From: Actinomycetota bacterium
GTDB taxonomy: Bacteria > Actinomycetota > Actinomycetes > Mycobacteriales > Micromonosporaceae
NCBI GenBank assembly: GCA_005885555.1
Contig: VAWN01000038.1
Coordinates: forward strand, 36,409 to 100,408
Direction of reading: 5' to 3'
DNA length: 64,000 nucleotides
Part shown: positions 1 to 9,163 of the stretch, one piece after another
Position numbering within the stretch: position 1 is the first letter of the stretch
Layout of the letters: each line of letters starts with the position of its first letter
Made by a program: the position numbers and the translations under genes
The notes under the pieces: model-generated
What the model was told of the DNA's origin: nothing
What the model saw: the letters and a program-made list of their open reading frames with translations, nothing else
Databases searched by the model: none

Positions 1-584
1 CGCGCGGCCTGGACCGCCGACGCGGCCTGTGCCGCCGCCTGCGCGGCCTGGCTCGCGGCCGCCGCCTGGGCGAGCGCGGGAAGGTCGTCGAACGTGTTGT
101 CGGTCAACGCGGGTGACGGCCGGAACTGCGGGTACGGCGGCTGCGACTGCGGCTCGGCCGGCGGATCCGGTGGCCGAGCGGGCGTCGGCGATGCCCAGCC
201 CCGGGGCGCGTCGAGGTCGCCCTCGTAGGGGTACGGCGGCGCGCTCGCCGGCACCTCACCCGGTCGGGTACCGGTGGGTGGCAGCGCCGGGCTGATCGGA
301 GCGAGCAGATCGGCGTACCGCGACCGGACCTCGGCGCGGCCGCGCAGGCCGGAGGTGAGGGAACGGCGCCAGCCGGTGCTGGCCGGTTCCATGTCGGGTT
401 CGAGGGCGGCGCCAGCGCTGGACCAGGGCGTATCTGTGGTGCGCAGACGTAGCCCGTCGGCGCGGGATCCGTTCGTGTCGCGGGAGGCGCCGTTCGACGA
501 CGGCTGCCAACCAGCAGCGAGGGTCGCGGACGCTTCGTCACCGACCCGCACCGGCTCGCTACCCGGCTGCCCTGTTTCGTCCAC
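1..584 (-). CDS. Partial hypothetical protein, possibly DUF3152 family (N-terminal part)
   Basis: The frame stays open from a GTG at 584 to the window edge (194 codons), so the C-terminus lies outside. The GTG was chosen because GAGGAG (591-596) stands 6 nt before it. The visible part is low complexity: Pro/Ser/Thr-rich, then an Ala/Gln run (QAAAASQAAQAAAQAA) at the edge. I see no signal peptide or membrane segment. It is divergent from a TetR gene, and the genes that follow match M. tuberculosis Rv3208-Rv3211, where this place is held by Rv3207c, a DUF3152 protein. The family assignment therefore rests on gene order alone; the diagnostic domain would lie beyond the edge. Confidence 0.6.
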   Translation of the reverse strand, partial: MDETGQPGSEPVRVGDEASATLAAGWQPSSNGASRDTNGSRADGLRLRTTDTPWSSAGAALEPDMEPASTGWRRSLTSGLRGRAEVRSRYADLLAPISPALPPTGTRPGEVPASAPPYPYEGDLDAPRGWASPTPARPPDPPAEPQSQPPYPQFRPSPALTDNTFDDLPALAQAAAASQAAQAAAQAASAVQAA

Positions 585-686
585 CGCCCACTCCTCGGTC
601 TCCCCCGTGAGGCTACCGTGTTGGGGTAGAGCAGTTAACTGCCAAACACGATGAGTTCGAATCCAGAGCATTGTCGGAGGTTGTTC

Positions 687-1361
687 ATGGCGGCGACAAG
701 CGGTGCGCAAACGGCCGGCCGACCAGTGCGGTTGCCCCGATCAGCGCGCCGCAAGCAGCTACTCGCCGCCGCGCAGGAAGTCTTCGTGGCGCAGGGGTAC
801 CACGCCGCCGCGATGGATGACATCGCCGAGCGGGCCGGAGTCAGTAAGCCGGTTTTGTACCAGCACTTTCCCGGCAAGTTAGAGCTATACCTGGCGCTAC
901 TGGACACGCATTGCGACGCGCTCGTCGAGAAGATCCGCACCGCGATGACATCGACGACCGACAACAAGGAACGGGTCGCCGGTGCCAATCGGGCGTACTT
1001 CGAGTTCGTCGGCGACACGAGCGAGGCGTTCCGCCTGATCTTCGAAAGCGACCTGCGCAACGAGCCGGCGGTACGGGAACGGGTCGACCGGGTGGAGCGC
1101 CTGTGCATCGATTCGATCACCGAAACCATCATGGCGGACACCGGCGTGGCGCGGTCGCGCGCCGAACTGCTCGCCGCCGGACTGGTCGGCGCGGCGATCA
1201 CGGCGGCACAGTTCTGGCTGGCCGGCGGCCGGCAGGTACCCAAGGAAGACGCCGAACAACTGCTCTTGGCGCTGTCCTGGCGCGGCATCGCGAGCTTCCC
1301 GCTGCACGGCCTGCCGGCGCCGGGCGAGGCGCACACCGGGACGGATCCGGCGATCAGCTAG
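687..1361 (+). CDS. TetR/AcrR-family transcriptional regulator
   Basis: A 224-residue one-component repressor-type protein. The N-terminal helix-turn-helix is clear: RKQLLAAAQEVF, then MDDIAERAGVSKPVLYQHF (about residues 20-60), followed by an all-helical ligand and dimer domain with no recognisable effector signature. An upstream in-frame ATG exists at 651, but 687 is preferred because CGGAGG (675-680) lies 6 nt before it. The gene is divergent from the partial gene on its left and sits just upstream of the DUF3107 gene, as Rv3208 does in M. tuberculosis. The HTH assignment is sure; the target is unknown. Confidence 0.92.
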   Translation: MAATSGAQTAGRPVRLPRSARRKQLLAAAQEVFVAQGYHAAAMDDIAERAGVSKPVLYQHFPGKLELYLALLDTHCDALVEKIRTAMTSTTDNKERVAGANRAYFEFVGDTSEAFRLIFESDLRNEPAVRERVDRVERLCIDSITETIMADTGVARSRAELLAAGLVGAAITAAQFWLAGGRQVPKEDAEQLLLALSWRGIASFPLHGLPAPGEAHTGTDPAIS

Positions 1362-1394
1362 CCTGTGTACCGGTACGGCCGAGGAGGAATCAGG

Positions 1395-1622
1395 GTGGAA
1401 GTGAAGATCGGGGTACAGTTCGCGCCTCGTGAGCTGGTGCTGGAGAGCGTGCAGACCCCGGCAGAGGTCGAGTCGGCCGTGGCCGAGGCGCTGAGCGGCC
1501 GGAACGGCACGCTGACCCTGGTCGACGACAAGGGCCGGCGGGTGATCGTACCCATCGACAAGCTCGCGTACGTCGAGATCGCCGAGGCGTCCCCGCGGGT
1601 GGTCGGCTTCACCGCCGGCTGA
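1395..1622 (+). CDS. DUF3107 family protein (Rv3208A/TB9.4-like)
   Basis: A 75-residue protein starting with VEVKIG, the same opening as mycobacterial TB9.4 (Rv3208A), with the conserved end LAYVEIAEASPRVVGF. The GTG at 1395 is chosen over the upstream ATG at 1365 because GAGGAGG (1381-1387) lies 7 nt before it and because of the N-terminal match to the family. It follows the TetR gene by 33 nt and is probably co-transcribed with it. No enzymatic motif is visible; the family has no established function. Confidence 0.9.
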   Translation: MEVKIGVQFAPRELVLESVQTPAEVESAVAEALSGRNGTLTLVDDKGRRVIVPIDKLAYVEIAEASPRVVGFTAG

Positions 1623-1667
1623 CCGCGCGGGGCGCGCGCCGACACACCGGCGCGGCCCCAACACTGC

Positions 1668-1745
1668 GCCGATCTTGGAGTTGTGTCGGCCGCTTTGGGC
1701 GGGAAGAGGGCGATTCGTCCCCTACACAAGTCCAAGATCGGCGGG
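1668..1745. repeat. Dispersed inverted repeat, copy 1
   Basis: The left arm GCCGATCTTGGAGTTGTGT (1668-1686) and right arm ACACAAGTCCAAGATCGGC (1724-1742) are reverse complements except for one base, around a 37-nt centre. The element lies between two convergent genes. The same arms recur at 12582-12656 and, shortened, at 63773-63824. The position would suit a bidirectional terminator, but there is no T-run, and the conserved arms at separate loci suggest a dispersed repeat family. Confidence 0.8.
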
Positions 1746-1785
1746 CTGGGGCGGCGCGGGCCGGGCGGCGGGCGGCGGGCGGCGG

Positions 1786-2436
1786 TCAGTTGTTCAGGCC
1801 GACCGCGGTCATGCGCGCCGTGTGCGCGCTGGTCAGGCGCTTGAACAGGCCGCTGACCGCGTCCAGGTCGTCGCCCAGCAGCAGGGCCAGTGACGGCCGC
1901 TCCACCGCCACCCGTTGCGCCTGGGAGAGCCCCTCCCCGACCAGCCGCCGCGCCCACATCGACAGCCGGTTGGCCACCTTCGGGTCCGCGTCGATCGCGT
2001 TGCGGATCTCCGCGGCGGCGAAGTCGGCGTACGTGCTGTCGTGCAGGACGTCGAGCACCAGTTCCCGGTCCGGCGAATCCAGCCGTACCGCGACCTCGTG
2101 GTAGAAATCGTCGGCCATCCCGTCGCCCACGTAGGCCTTGGTGAGCGCCTCCAGCCAGTCCTTCGGCGCGGTCTGGTCGTGGTACCGCTCCAGCGGCGCG
2201 ACGTATGGCCGCATGGTTGCTTCGGCATCGGCGCCGAGGGCGGCGAGCCGGTCGGCCAGCCGCCGGTAGTTGACGATCTCGGCGGCCGCCATGGCACTCA
2301 GTACCGCCCTGCGGTGCAGGTCAGGGGCGAGCCGGGCATCGGCCGCCATCTGGTCGAAGGCCTGCAGCTCGCCGTATGCCAGCAGGGCGAGCAGATCCAC
2401 GACGGCAGCGGCGCGCAGCACGGGGTCGGGCACCAC
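1786..2436 (-). CDS. Ferritin-like fold protein (Rv3210c-like, MiaE-related)
   Basis: A 216-residue mostly helical protein. Helices carry spaced acidic residues and His (AYGELQAFDQM, AAAEIVNYRRL, ADDFYHEVAVR), as expected for a ferritin-like four-helix bundle of the actinobacterial MiaE-like family. Whether it binds a di-metal centre cannot be decided by eye. Its place between DUF3107 and the DEAD-box helicase, on the opposite strand, equals Rv3210c. Tandem GTG codons at 2436 and 2433 are both possible starts. Family assignment is from pattern and synteny. Confidence 0.75.
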   Translation of the reverse strand: MVPDPVLRAAAVVDLLALLAYGELQAFDQMAADARLAPDLHRRAVLSAMAAAEIVNYRRLADRLAALGADAEATMRPYVAPLERYHDQTAPKDWLEALTKAYVGDGMADDFYHEVAVRLDSPDRELVLDVLHDSTYADFAAAEIRNAIDADPKVANRLSMWARRLVGEGLSQAQRVAVERPSLALLLGDDLDAVSGLFKRLTSAHTARMTAVGLNN

Positions 2437-2647
2437 CGAAGGCTACCGAACTTCGTGATTTCGCTGCTAACGGAGCCGCCGGGTACGATAGGTAGGTACG
2501 CGGGTGCAGCGAGCACCCGCGCCGCGCGTGCGGCCCGCGATCGCTGAGGCTTGTGACAGATCGGCATCGCGTGTGGCCCGCGCCACATCCATAGGCGCCC
2601 CTCGGAACCGTCATCGGGGCGCACCGGCAGAAGGACGCCCCAACTAC

Positions 2648-4138
2648 ATGACGATCGAACCGAACCAGGCGGCAGCCGAACTGGCCGCCAACGCACCCGT
2701 ACGACCCGACAGCCCCACCTTCACCGAGCTCGGTGCCCGACCGGAAACCGTCGCCGCGCTCACCGACGCCGGTATCGTCCGTTCGTTCGCGATCCAGGAG
2801 TATGCGATCCCGATCGCCCTGCGGGGCACCGACCTGATCGGGCAGGCCCCCACCGGTACCGGAAAGACCCTCGGCTTCGGCGTGCCGTTGCTGGAGCGGG
2901 TCCGCTCCGTCGAGGAAGGCGCCGACGGCCGGCCGCAGGCCCTGGTCGTGGTACCCACCCGGGAGCTGTGCCTGCAGGTGGCCCGCGACATCGCCGCGGC
3001 CGGCAAGGTACGGCGGATCCGGGTACTGCCCATCTACGGCGGGGTCGCCTACGAGCCGCAGACCGACGCGCTGACCAAGGGCGTGGAGATCGTGGTCGGC
3101 ACCCCCGGCCGCCTGCTCGACCTGGCCAAGGGTCGGCAGCTCAAGCTCACCGGCGTCGGCCAGCTGGTCCTCGACGAGGCCGACCGCATGCTCGACCTGG
3201 GCTTCCTCGACGACGTCGAGAAGATCCTGTCGATGGTGCCCAGCGACCGGCAGACCATGCTGTTCTCGGCCACCATGCCCGAGCCGATCGTGATGCTCGC
3301 CCGCCGCTTCCTGCGCGCGCCGGTGACCATCCACGCCACGCACGGCCCGGAGGCGATCGCCTCGCCGCTGACGACCCAGCTCGTGTACCGCACCCACCAG
3401 CTCAACAAGCTGGAGATGGTCGCCCGGATCCTGCAGGCCGAGCAGCGCGGGCTGACCATGATCTTCACCCGTACCAAGCGCAACGTCGACCGGGTCGCCG
3501 CCGACCTCGACTTCCGCGGGTTCGCGGTGGCGGCGGTACACGGTGATCTGGGGCAGGGTGCCCGGGAGCGGGCGCTGCGCGCGTTCCGCAGCGGCAAGGT
3601 GGACGTGCTCGTGGCCACCGACGTGGCCGCCCGCGGCCTCGACGTGACCGGCGTGACCCACGTGATCAACTACGACTGCCCCGAGGACCCGGACACCTAC
3701 ACGCACCGGATCGGCCGCACCGGGCGGGCCGGGGCGACCGGCGTCGCGGTGACGTTCGTCGACTGGGAGGACATGCCGCGCTGGCGGCTCATCGACAAGT
3801 CCCTGGGGCTGGAGCAGCCGGAGCCGCCGGAGACGTACCACACGTCGCAGTACCTGTTCACCGACCTCGACATTGCGACCGACGCCACCGGTACGCTGCC
3901 GACCGCCGACCGGACCCGGGCCGGGTTGTCCGCGGAGGTGGAGGAGGATCTGGGCGGCGGCCGGCGCCGCCCGACCCCGGGCGAGCCGCGACCGGCGCGC
4001 CAGCGCCGCCGCCGCAACACCGCCGAACCGTCCACTGTGGAGGTTGCCGTGGCCGAGGACGGTCCGGCCAAGCCGCGCCGCCGCCGGCGCCGTCGGGGCG
4101 GAAAACCCGGTGAGGGTACCGGAACCAGCGAGGACTGA
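2648..4138 (+). CDS. DEAD/DEAH-box ATP-dependent RNA helicase (RhlE-like)
   Basis: A 496-residue helicase with the full motif set in order: Q-motif region (SFAIQEYAIPIAL), motif I APTGTGKT, Ia PTREL, Ib TPGRLLD, II DEAD, III SAT, IV IFTRTK, V TDVAARGLD, VI HRIGRTGRAG. It should unwind RNA duplexes with ATP, in the cytoplasm. After the helicase core comes a basic Arg/Pro-rich tail (RRRRRRGGK), common in actinobacterial RhlE-type enzymes and likely to bind RNA. ATG 2648 has an AAGGA-like site about 10 nt upstream. Its stop overlaps the next gene's start (TGATG at 4136-4140), indicating translational coupling. It corresponds to Rv3211 (rhlE). Confidence 0.95.
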   Translation: MTIEPNQAAAELAANAPVRPDSPTFTELGARPETVAALTDAGIVRSFAIQEYAIPIALRGTDLIGQAPTGTGKTLGFGVPLLERVRSVEEGADGRPQALVVVPTRELCLQVARDIAAAGKVRRIRVLPIYGGVAYEPQTDALTKGVEIVVGTPGRLLDLAKGRQLKLTGVGQLVLDEADRMLDLGFLDDVEKILSMVPSDRQTMLFSATMPEPIVMLARRFLRAPVTIHATHGPEAIASPLTTQLVYRTHQLNKLEMVARILQAEQRGLTMIFTRTKRNVDRVAADLDFRGFAVAAVHGDLGQGARERALRAFRSGKVDVLVATDVAARGLDVTGVTHVINYDCPEDPDTYTHRIGRTGRAGATGVAVTFVDWEDMPRWRLIDKSLGLEQPEPPETYHTSQYLFTDLDIATDATGTLPTADRTRAGLSAEVEEDLGGGRRRPTPGEPRPARQRRRRNTAEPSTVEVAVAEDGPAKPRRRRRRRGGKPGEGTGTSED

Positions 4139-5142
4139 TGTTCGACGCGCGACGGGTACGGGACGATCTCGAAGCGGCGCGGCGCACCTACGGCGGCCGC
4201 AACTGGCCGGACACGTTCAAGGACCGGCTGACCGACCCGCTGCCCGGGTACCGCGACGTCGCGCGGATCCTGCGCCAGGGCGGCTTCGGCGTGAAGGACC
4301 TGTCCGACGCGCCGAAGATCCCGGTGGCGCAACAGGACCGGCTGCCTGATGTCCACAGTGGACAGACGGCGGTCACGTGGATCGGGCACGCCACGTTCGC
4401 GGTGCAGACCGGCGGGCTGACCATCCTCACCGACCCGGTGTGGTCGAACAAGATTCCGGGTGTGAAGGCGCGGCTGACCCCGCCGGGGGTACCGCTGTCC
4501 GGCATCGGGCGCATCGACGCGGTCGTCATCTCGCACAACCACTACGACCATCTGGACGCGCCGACGATCCGCCAGCTGCCCCGGGACACCCCGATGCTGG
4601 TACCCGCAATGCTCGGCGCCTGGTTCCGCCGGCGCGACTTCACCCGGGTCGTCGAGCTGGACTGGTGGGAGTCGGTCCGGCTGGGCGACGTGGAGCTGGA
4701 GTTCGTGCCGTCGCACCACTGGAGCCGGCGCAGCCTGACCGATACCTGCAAGACCCTGTGGGGCGGGTGGGTGTTCACCAGCGGCGACACGAAGGTGTAC
4801 TTCGCCGGCGACACCGGGTACGGCCGCTGGTTCGCCGACATCGCCAGCCATCACCCGGGTATCGACCTGGCGCTGCTGCCGGTGGGCGCGTACGAGCCGA
4901 ACTGGTTCATGAAGCCGGTGCACATGAGCCCGCCCGAGGCCGTGCGGGCGTGCGCGGACCTCGGTGCCCGGCGGATGGCGACCATGCACTGGGGCACCTT
5001 CGTGCTGTCCGCCGAGCCGCTGCTGGATCCGGCGCGCAAGGCGGCGACCGCGTGGGCGCAGGCCGGCCGGGACCGGGCGGACCTGTGGGACCTCGCGGTC
5101 GGCGAGACGCGCGCTACTGGAGGTAGCCCTCCACCTCGTTGA
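4138..5142 (+). CDS. Metallo-beta-lactamase-fold hydrolase (NAPE-PLD/UlaG-like)
   Basis: A 334-residue protein with the metal-binding signature SHNHYDHLD (about residue 130), later SHHWSRR, the GDTGY metal-bridging Asp and MHWGTF. This arrangement resembles the N-acyl-phosphatidylethanolamine phospholipase D-like branch of the fold. The substrate is unknown. It begins within the helicase stop codon and is probably co-translated with it. Its last 29 nt overlap the convergent DUF2630 gene. Confidence 0.9.
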   Translation: MFDARRVRDDLEAARRTYGGRNWPDTFKDRLTDPLPGYRDVARILRQGGFGVKDLSDAPKIPVAQQDRLPDVHSGQTAVTWIGHATFAVQTGGLTILTDPVWSNKIPGVKARLTPPGVPLSGIGRIDAVVISHNHYDHLDAPTIRQLPRDTPMLVPAMLGAWFRRRDFTRVVELDWWESVRLGDVELEFVPSHHWSRRSLTDTCKTLWGGWVFTSGDTKVYFAGDTGYGRWFADIASHHPGIDLALLPVGAYEPNWFMKPVHMSPPEAVRACADLGARRMATMHWGTFVLSAEPLLDPARKAATAWAQAGRDRADLWDLAVGETRATGGSPPPR

Positions 5143-5359
5143 CCGGACGCGCCTGCGCGGTCCCCGGGTCGGTGCCGAACTCGCGCGCCGCGCGCCGCCG
5201 GCGCAGCAGGTCCCAGCACTGGTCGAGGGCGGCCTCCAGCTGGGCCAGGCGCTCGTGCTCCTCGGTCGAGTCGATCTGTCCGGCCTGTGCCCGGTTGCGC
5301 AGCCCGTGCTCCTCGTCGACCAGTTCGCTGATCTGTCGCAGGATCTGCTTGTCATCCAT
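5114..5359 (-). CDS. DUF2630 family protein
   Basis: An 81-residue acidic, helical protein (MDDKQILRQISELVDEEH..., RLAQLEAALDQCWDLL..., RPVNEVEGYLQ). These blocks are the hallmark of DUF2630, a small actinobacterial family without assigned function. A GTG six bases upstream (5365) is also in frame, but the family starts at MDDK. The 3' end overlaps the end of the MBL-fold gene by 29 nt on the other strand. Confidence 0.88.
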   Translation of the reverse strand: MDDKQILRQISELVDEEHGLRNRAQAGQIDSTEEHERLAQLEAALDQCWDLLRRRRAAREFGTDPGTAQARPVNEVEGYLQ

Positions 5360-5410
5360 GGGCACAGCTTTTCACAGCCATCTCTGATCTTCCCGACCGA
5401 TCCTTGCCGC

Positions 5411-5815
5411 ATGGCAGATGAAACTCCCACCGAGCCGGTCCGGCCGGCGGCCACCCCGCCGCCCACCGAGCCGGCTCCGGCCGCGGCGCCCGCGCCGGAA
5501 GCTCCTCCACCGCCGCCGCCCGGGCCGGGAGCGCCGCCCGGGTACCCGCCGGGTCCGCCGTGGGGTCCCGGTCCGTGGGGCCGGCGCCGCCCGAGGTGGT
5601 TGCCACTGCTGCTGGTCGGCCTCGTCGGCCTGCTCATCGGGTGCGTGCTCGGCGGCGTGATCGGCGTCGCGGTCGGCCACTTCACCGATCACCGGATGGG
5701 ACCGGGACACTCGCGCTACGGGCCGGGCTTCCGCCGCCCGCAGATCGGGCCGCAGATCGGGCCGCCGGGGCCGGCGGTACCGCGCCCGACGCCGCCCAGC
5801 CCTACCGCTTCCTGA
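5411..5815 (+). CDS. Proline-rich single-pass membrane protein
   Basis: A 134-residue protein of unknown function. Residues 1-60 are Pro/Ala/Gly-rich. A basic turn (RRRPR) precedes one hydrophobic segment ([20 protein letters not shown], about 62-87), and a short Pro/Gly-rich tail follows. The topology suggests a cytoplasmic Pro-rich arm. The start at 5411 has no evident Shine-Dalgarno sequence. Its final 14 nt overlap the end of the convergent copper ATPase gene, which supports the stop but not the function. Confidence 0.65.
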   Translation: MADETPTEPVRPAATPPPTEPAPAAAPAPEAPPPPPPGPGAPPGYPPGPPWGPGPWGRRRPRWLPLLLVGLVGLLIGCVLGGVIGVAVGHFTDHRMGPGHSRYGPGFRRPQIGPQIGPPGPAVPRPTPPSPTAS

Positions 5816-7853
5816 CCGGTCGGAAGCGGAACAGGCGCAGGCTGTTGCTGACCACGAACACGCTCGACAGGGCCATCGCGGCGGCGGCCAGTTCCGGGGC
5901 CACCAGGCCGGCGACCGCCAGGGGTACCGCGGCCATGTTGTAGGCGAACGCCCAGAACAGGTTGCCCTTGACGGTGCGCAGGGTGGCCCGGGACAACGCG
6001 ATCGCGTCGGCGGCCGCGAGCAGGTCGGCGCGCACCAGGGTCAGGTCGCTGGCCTCGATGGCCACGTCGGTACCGGTACCCATCGCGATGCCCAGATCCG
6101 CGACCGCGAGCGCGGCGGCGTCGTTGACCCCGTCGCCGACCATGGCCACCACGCGACCCTCGGCGCGCAGCCGCTGTACCACCGAAACCTTGTCGGCGGG
6201 CAGCACCCCGGCGTGCACCTCGTCGATGCCGACCTGCCCGGCCACGGAAGCCGCGACCGCCGCGGAGTCCCCGGTGAGCAGGACCGGTCGCAGCCCGAGC
6301 CCGCGCAGCCGCGCCACCGCTGCCGCCGACGTCGGCCGCACCGTGTCCGCGACCGTGATCGAGCCGCGGTACACGCCGTCCCAGGCGACCGCGACCCCGT
6401 CCACGGCCGGTACCGGGATGCCTTGCGCGGCAAGGAGTTCCGGCCGCCCGACGACCACCCGGCGACCGTCCACTGTGGCCTGTGCGCCGAGTCCGGGCAG
6501 CGCCGCGAAGTCGTGTACCGGCAGCGGCGGCCGCGGACCGGCGGCCGCGATCGCGCGCGCGACCGGATGCTCGGCGGCGTCCTCGACCGCCGCCGCGTAC
6601 CGGACAAGCTCGGCGCCGTCGACACCTCCGGCCGGGGTCACCGCGGTCACCGCCATCGTGCCGGTGGTGACCGTGCCGGTCTTGTCGAGCACCACGGTGT
6701 CGGCGCGCCGGGTCGCCTCCAGCACCTCCGGCCCGCGCACGAGGATGCCGAGCTGCGCGCCGCGTCCGGTACCGACGAGGAGCGCGGTCGGTGTCGCGAG
6801 CCCCAACGCGCACGGGCAGGCGACGATGAGCACCGCGACCGCGGCGGTCAGCGCGCGCCCCGCGGGGTGCCCGGTGAGCAACCAGCCGGCCGCGGTCAGC
6901 GCGGCGGTGGCGAGGATCGCCGGGACGAACACCGCGGAGACCCGGTCGGCCAGCCGCTGTACCGGTGCCTTGCCGGACTGTGCCGCGGCCACCAGCCGGC
7001 CGATCCGCGCGAGTTGGGTGTCCGCGCCGACCCGGGTGGCGCGCACGACGAGGCGCCCCCCGGCGTTCACGGTCGCGCCGGTGACCGGGTCGCCGGCCCG
7101 TACCTCGACCGGCGCGCTCTCCCCGGTGAGCAGGCTCAGGTCGACCGCGCTGGTGCCCTCGATTACGACACCGTCGGTCGCCACCTTCTCCCCCGGCCGG
7201 ACGAGGAACACGTCACCGACGCGCAGCTCGGTCACCGGTACCGGCACCTCGACGCCGTCACGCAGCAGCGCCACCTCCTTGGCGCCCAGCTCCAGCAGGG
7301 CACGCAGCGCCGAACCCGCGCGCCGCTTCGCCCGCGCCTCGGCGTACCGGCCGGCGAGCAGGAACGTGGTGAGCACCGCGCCGACCTCCAGGTACAGGTC
7401 GCCGCCGCGGAACAGCGCGACGACACTCCAGCCGACCGAGGCCACGATGCCCAGTGAGATCAGCGTGTCCATGGTCGTCGCGCCGTGCCGCAGGTTGACC
7501 AGCGTGGCCCGGTGGAACGGCCACGCCCCCCAGGTGACCACGGGTACCGCGAGCGCCAGCGCCAGGTACGGCCACCGTCCACTCAGGACGGTCAGCGGTA
7601 CCGTCAGCGCGGCGCTGAGCGCGAGCCGCGGACCCAGCGAGGGCGGCCGCGCGGCGGCAGCCGTGTAGCCGGCCGACTCGACCGTGCGGACCAGATCCGC
7701 GACGACGACCTCGGGCGGGTATGACACGTGCGCGGTCTCGGTGGCGAAGTTGACCGTCGCGCGTACCCCGGCGAGCCGGTTCAGCTTCCTCTCCACCCGG
7801 GTCGCGCACGAGGCGCACGTCATGCCGCCGATCCGCAGGTCCACTGTGGACAT
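5802..7853 (-). CDS. Copper-translocating P-type ATPase (CopA-like)
   Basis: A 683-residue P1B-type ATPase that should export Cu(I) across the membrane. In order: an N-terminal heavy-metal domain with GMTCASC (Cys13, Cys16), membrane helices with MDTLISLG, actuator motif TGES (about 243-246), ion-site CPC at 346-348, phosphorylation site DKTGT (Asp390), EHPVARA in the nucleotide domain and GDGVND near the C-terminus. CPC is typical of Cu(I)/Ag(I) pumps. Its ATG follows directly on the stop of the upstream secreted protein gene, and csoR heads the operon, so copper induction is expected. One metal-binding domain only. Confidence 0.95.
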   Translation of the reverse strand: MSTVDLRIGGMTCASCATRVERKLNRLAGVRATVNFATETAHVSYPPEVVVADLVRTVESAGYTAAAARPPSLGPRLALSAALTVPLTVLSGRWPYLALALAVPVVTWGAWPFHRATLVNLRHGATTMDTLISLGIVASVGWSVVALFRGGDLYLEVGAVLTTFLLAGRYAEARAKRRAGSALRALLELGAKEVALLRDGVEVPVPVTELRVGDVFLVRPGEKVATDGVVIEGTSAVDLSLLTGESAPVEVRAGDPVTGATVNAGGRLVVRATRVGADTQLARIGRLVAAAQSGKAPVQRLADRVSAVFVPAILATAALTAAGWLLTGHPAGRALTAAVAVLIVACPCALGLATPTALLVGTGRGAQLGILVRGPEVLEATRRADTVVLDKTGTVTTGTMAVTAVTPAGGVDGAELVRYAAAVEDAAEHPVARAIAAAGPRPPLPVHDFAALPGLGAQATVDGRRVVVGRPELLAAQGIPVPAVDGVAVAWDGVYRGSITVADTVRPTSAAAVARLRGLGLRPVLLTGDSAAVAASVAGQVGIDEVHAGVLPADKVSVVQRLRAEGRVVAMVGDGVNDAAALAVADLGIAMGTGTDVAIEASDLTLVRADLLAAADAIALSRATLRTVKGNLFWAFAYNMAAVPLAVAGLVAPELAAAAMALSSVFVVSNSLRLFRFRPVRKR

Positions 7854-8675
7854 TCAGCGCACCGTCACGGTGAACTGGGCGGTGTGCACCTTCCCGTCGA
7901 CCTGGTAGTCGAGGAACAGCCGGAAGGTACCCGTCGACGGCGCGGCCACCCAGAACTTCGCGGCCCCGTCGACGAGCGCGGGTTCCGGGTGGATGTGCAG
8001 GTATGCCAGATCGGTTTCGCGCAGCATCGTCAGGTGCCCGTAGGCGCCGAGGTACGGCTGCAGCGGGTCTTTCGAGCCGATCCGGAACAGCAGCGGCTCC
8101 GCGACGCCGACGGTCAGGGTACCCTCGTGGGTCACCGGGAACGCATTGTCCACTGTGGACGGAGCGGCGGCGGCGCCGGCGACCGCGGGCAGCTCCGCGC
8201 CGAGCACCACCGCCGTACCGGTGCCGGTGGTGAAGTCGGCGAAGGCGCGGTACGGGCCCGGAGCGGGCAGGGACAGCGCGACGGTCCAGGTGCCGTCGGG
8301 CGCCATGGTCGGGTGCACGTGCTGGTACCCGCTCAGATCCTTGCGCACCACGATGAGGTGCAGCGGCTTCTCGTGCACCAGCTGGAACCTGGTGACCGGA
8401 TTCCCATCCGGGCCTTGGATGTGGAAGGTGAACGGGCTCATCCCGGTCACCACGAAGGAGTACCCGCCGGCCGTCGCGGACAGCCCACCGACCGGCACCG
8501 GAGCCCCGGAGGGTGCCGTCATGACGTGGGTGTGCGGCGCCGACTCGGGACCGGTGAGGGCGGCGGTGCTGGGGCCGGAGACCGCCGGTACCGGAGCCCG
8601 GACGAGCAGGACCACGACGGCGCCGAGCAGGACCGCGGCGAGTGCCGCGACCACCCAGCGCTTAGGAAAGCGCAT
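7854..8675 (-). CDS. Secreted or membrane-anchored His-rich protein of the copper operon
   Basis: A 273-residue protein with an N-terminal signal or anchor (MRFPKRWVVAALAAVLLGAV). Two beta-rich halves each carry His motifs: YQHVHPTMAPDG and LAYLHIHPEP. Such H-x-H pairs can bind copper, and homologues occur beside copA in actinomycetes, so a periplasm-like copper handling role is inferred. The start overlaps the end of the copZ-like gene by 14 nt and the stop abuts the ATPase start. No catalytic motif is seen. Confidence 0.75.
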   Translation of the reverse strand: MRFPKRWVVAALAAVLLGAVVVLLVRAPVPAVSGPSTAALTGPESAPHTHVMTAPSGAPVPVGGLSATAGGYSFVVTGMSPFTFHIQGPDGNPVTRFQLVHEKPLHLIVVRKDLSGYQHVHPTMAPDGTWTVALSLPAPGPYRAFADFTTGTGTAVVLGAELPAVAGAAAAPSTVDNAFPVTHEGTLTVGVAEPLLFRIGSKDPLQPYLGAYGHLTMLRETDLAYLHIHPEPALVDGAAKFWVAAPSTGTFRLFLDYQVDGKVHTAQFTVTVR

Positions 8676-8868
8676 ATCCGGCCTCGTCGACCGCGGCGCG
8701 TACCTCGTCCAGCGGAACCATCCCGTCGCTGCGCACGGTGATCCGCCCGGAGGAGAGGTCGACGCGCACGTCGCGGACGCCGGGCAGCCGGATCAACTCC
8801 CCGGTCACCGCCTGGACGCAGTGGTCGCAGGTCATTCCGGTGACCGCGTAGGTCTCGGTGACAGTCAT
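8662..8868 (-). CDS. Heavy-metal-associated domain copper chaperone (CopZ-like)
   Basis: A 68-residue single HMA domain with the metal-binding loop GMTCDHC and the usual beta-alpha-beta-beta-alpha-beta pattern (VRDVRVDLSSGRITV, VRAAVDEAGY). It should carry Cu(I) in the cytoplasm and hand it to the P-type ATPase or to CsoR. It starts 10 nt after the csoR stop and overlaps the next gene by 14 nt, so all four genes form one operon. Confidence 0.93.
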   Translation of the reverse strand: MTVTETYAVTGMTCDHCVQAVTGELIRLPGVRDVRVDLSSGRITVRSDGMVPLDEVRAAVDEAGYALS

Positions 8869-8878
8869 CAGTACCCCC

Positions 8879-9157
8879 TCAGGATCGGACGAGGCGGGCG
8901 ACCGCCTCGGTGGCCTCCCTGACCTTCGCGGTCGGATCGCCGCCGTCGCGCGCGGCGTCGACCACGCAGTGCGCCAGGTGCCCTTCCAGCAGGCCGACGG
9001 CGACCGCCTGGAGCGCCCGGGTGGCCGCGGATATCTGGGTCAGCACGTCGATGCAGTAGGTGTCCTGCTCGACCATGCGGTGCAGGCCGCGTACCTGCCC
9101 CTCGATGCGGCGCAGCCGCCCCAGCAGGGCATCCTTGTCGGCAGCGTATCCGGTCAC
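8879..9157 (-). CDS. csoR: Copper-sensing repressor CsoR
   Basis: A 92-residue helical repressor. The Cu(I) ligands of the family are present: Cys in DTYCIDVL, and His and Cys in GHLAHC. RLRRIEGQVRGL is the conserved first helix. It represses its own operon and lets go when it binds Cu(I). The start is GTG 9157; a good -10 box (TACTAT) ends only 6 nt before it, so the message is probably leaderless. A palindrome of CsoR type overlaps that promoter. The operon continues with the HMA chaperone, the His-rich secreted protein and the P-type ATPase. Confidence 0.93.
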   Translation of the reverse strand: MTGYAADKDALLGRLRRIEGQVRGLHRMVEQDTYCIDVLTQISAATRALQAVAVGLLEGHLAHCVVDAARDGGDPTAKVREATEAVARLVRS

Positions 9158-9163
9158 CAGAGC

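Noticed and set aside
2321..3841. Long open frames antisense to the helicase, the copper ATPase (5962-7668) and other genes
   Set aside because: They are the usual shadows of GC-rich coding DNA; their products have no domain pattern, and the opposite strand carries clear, complete protein families.
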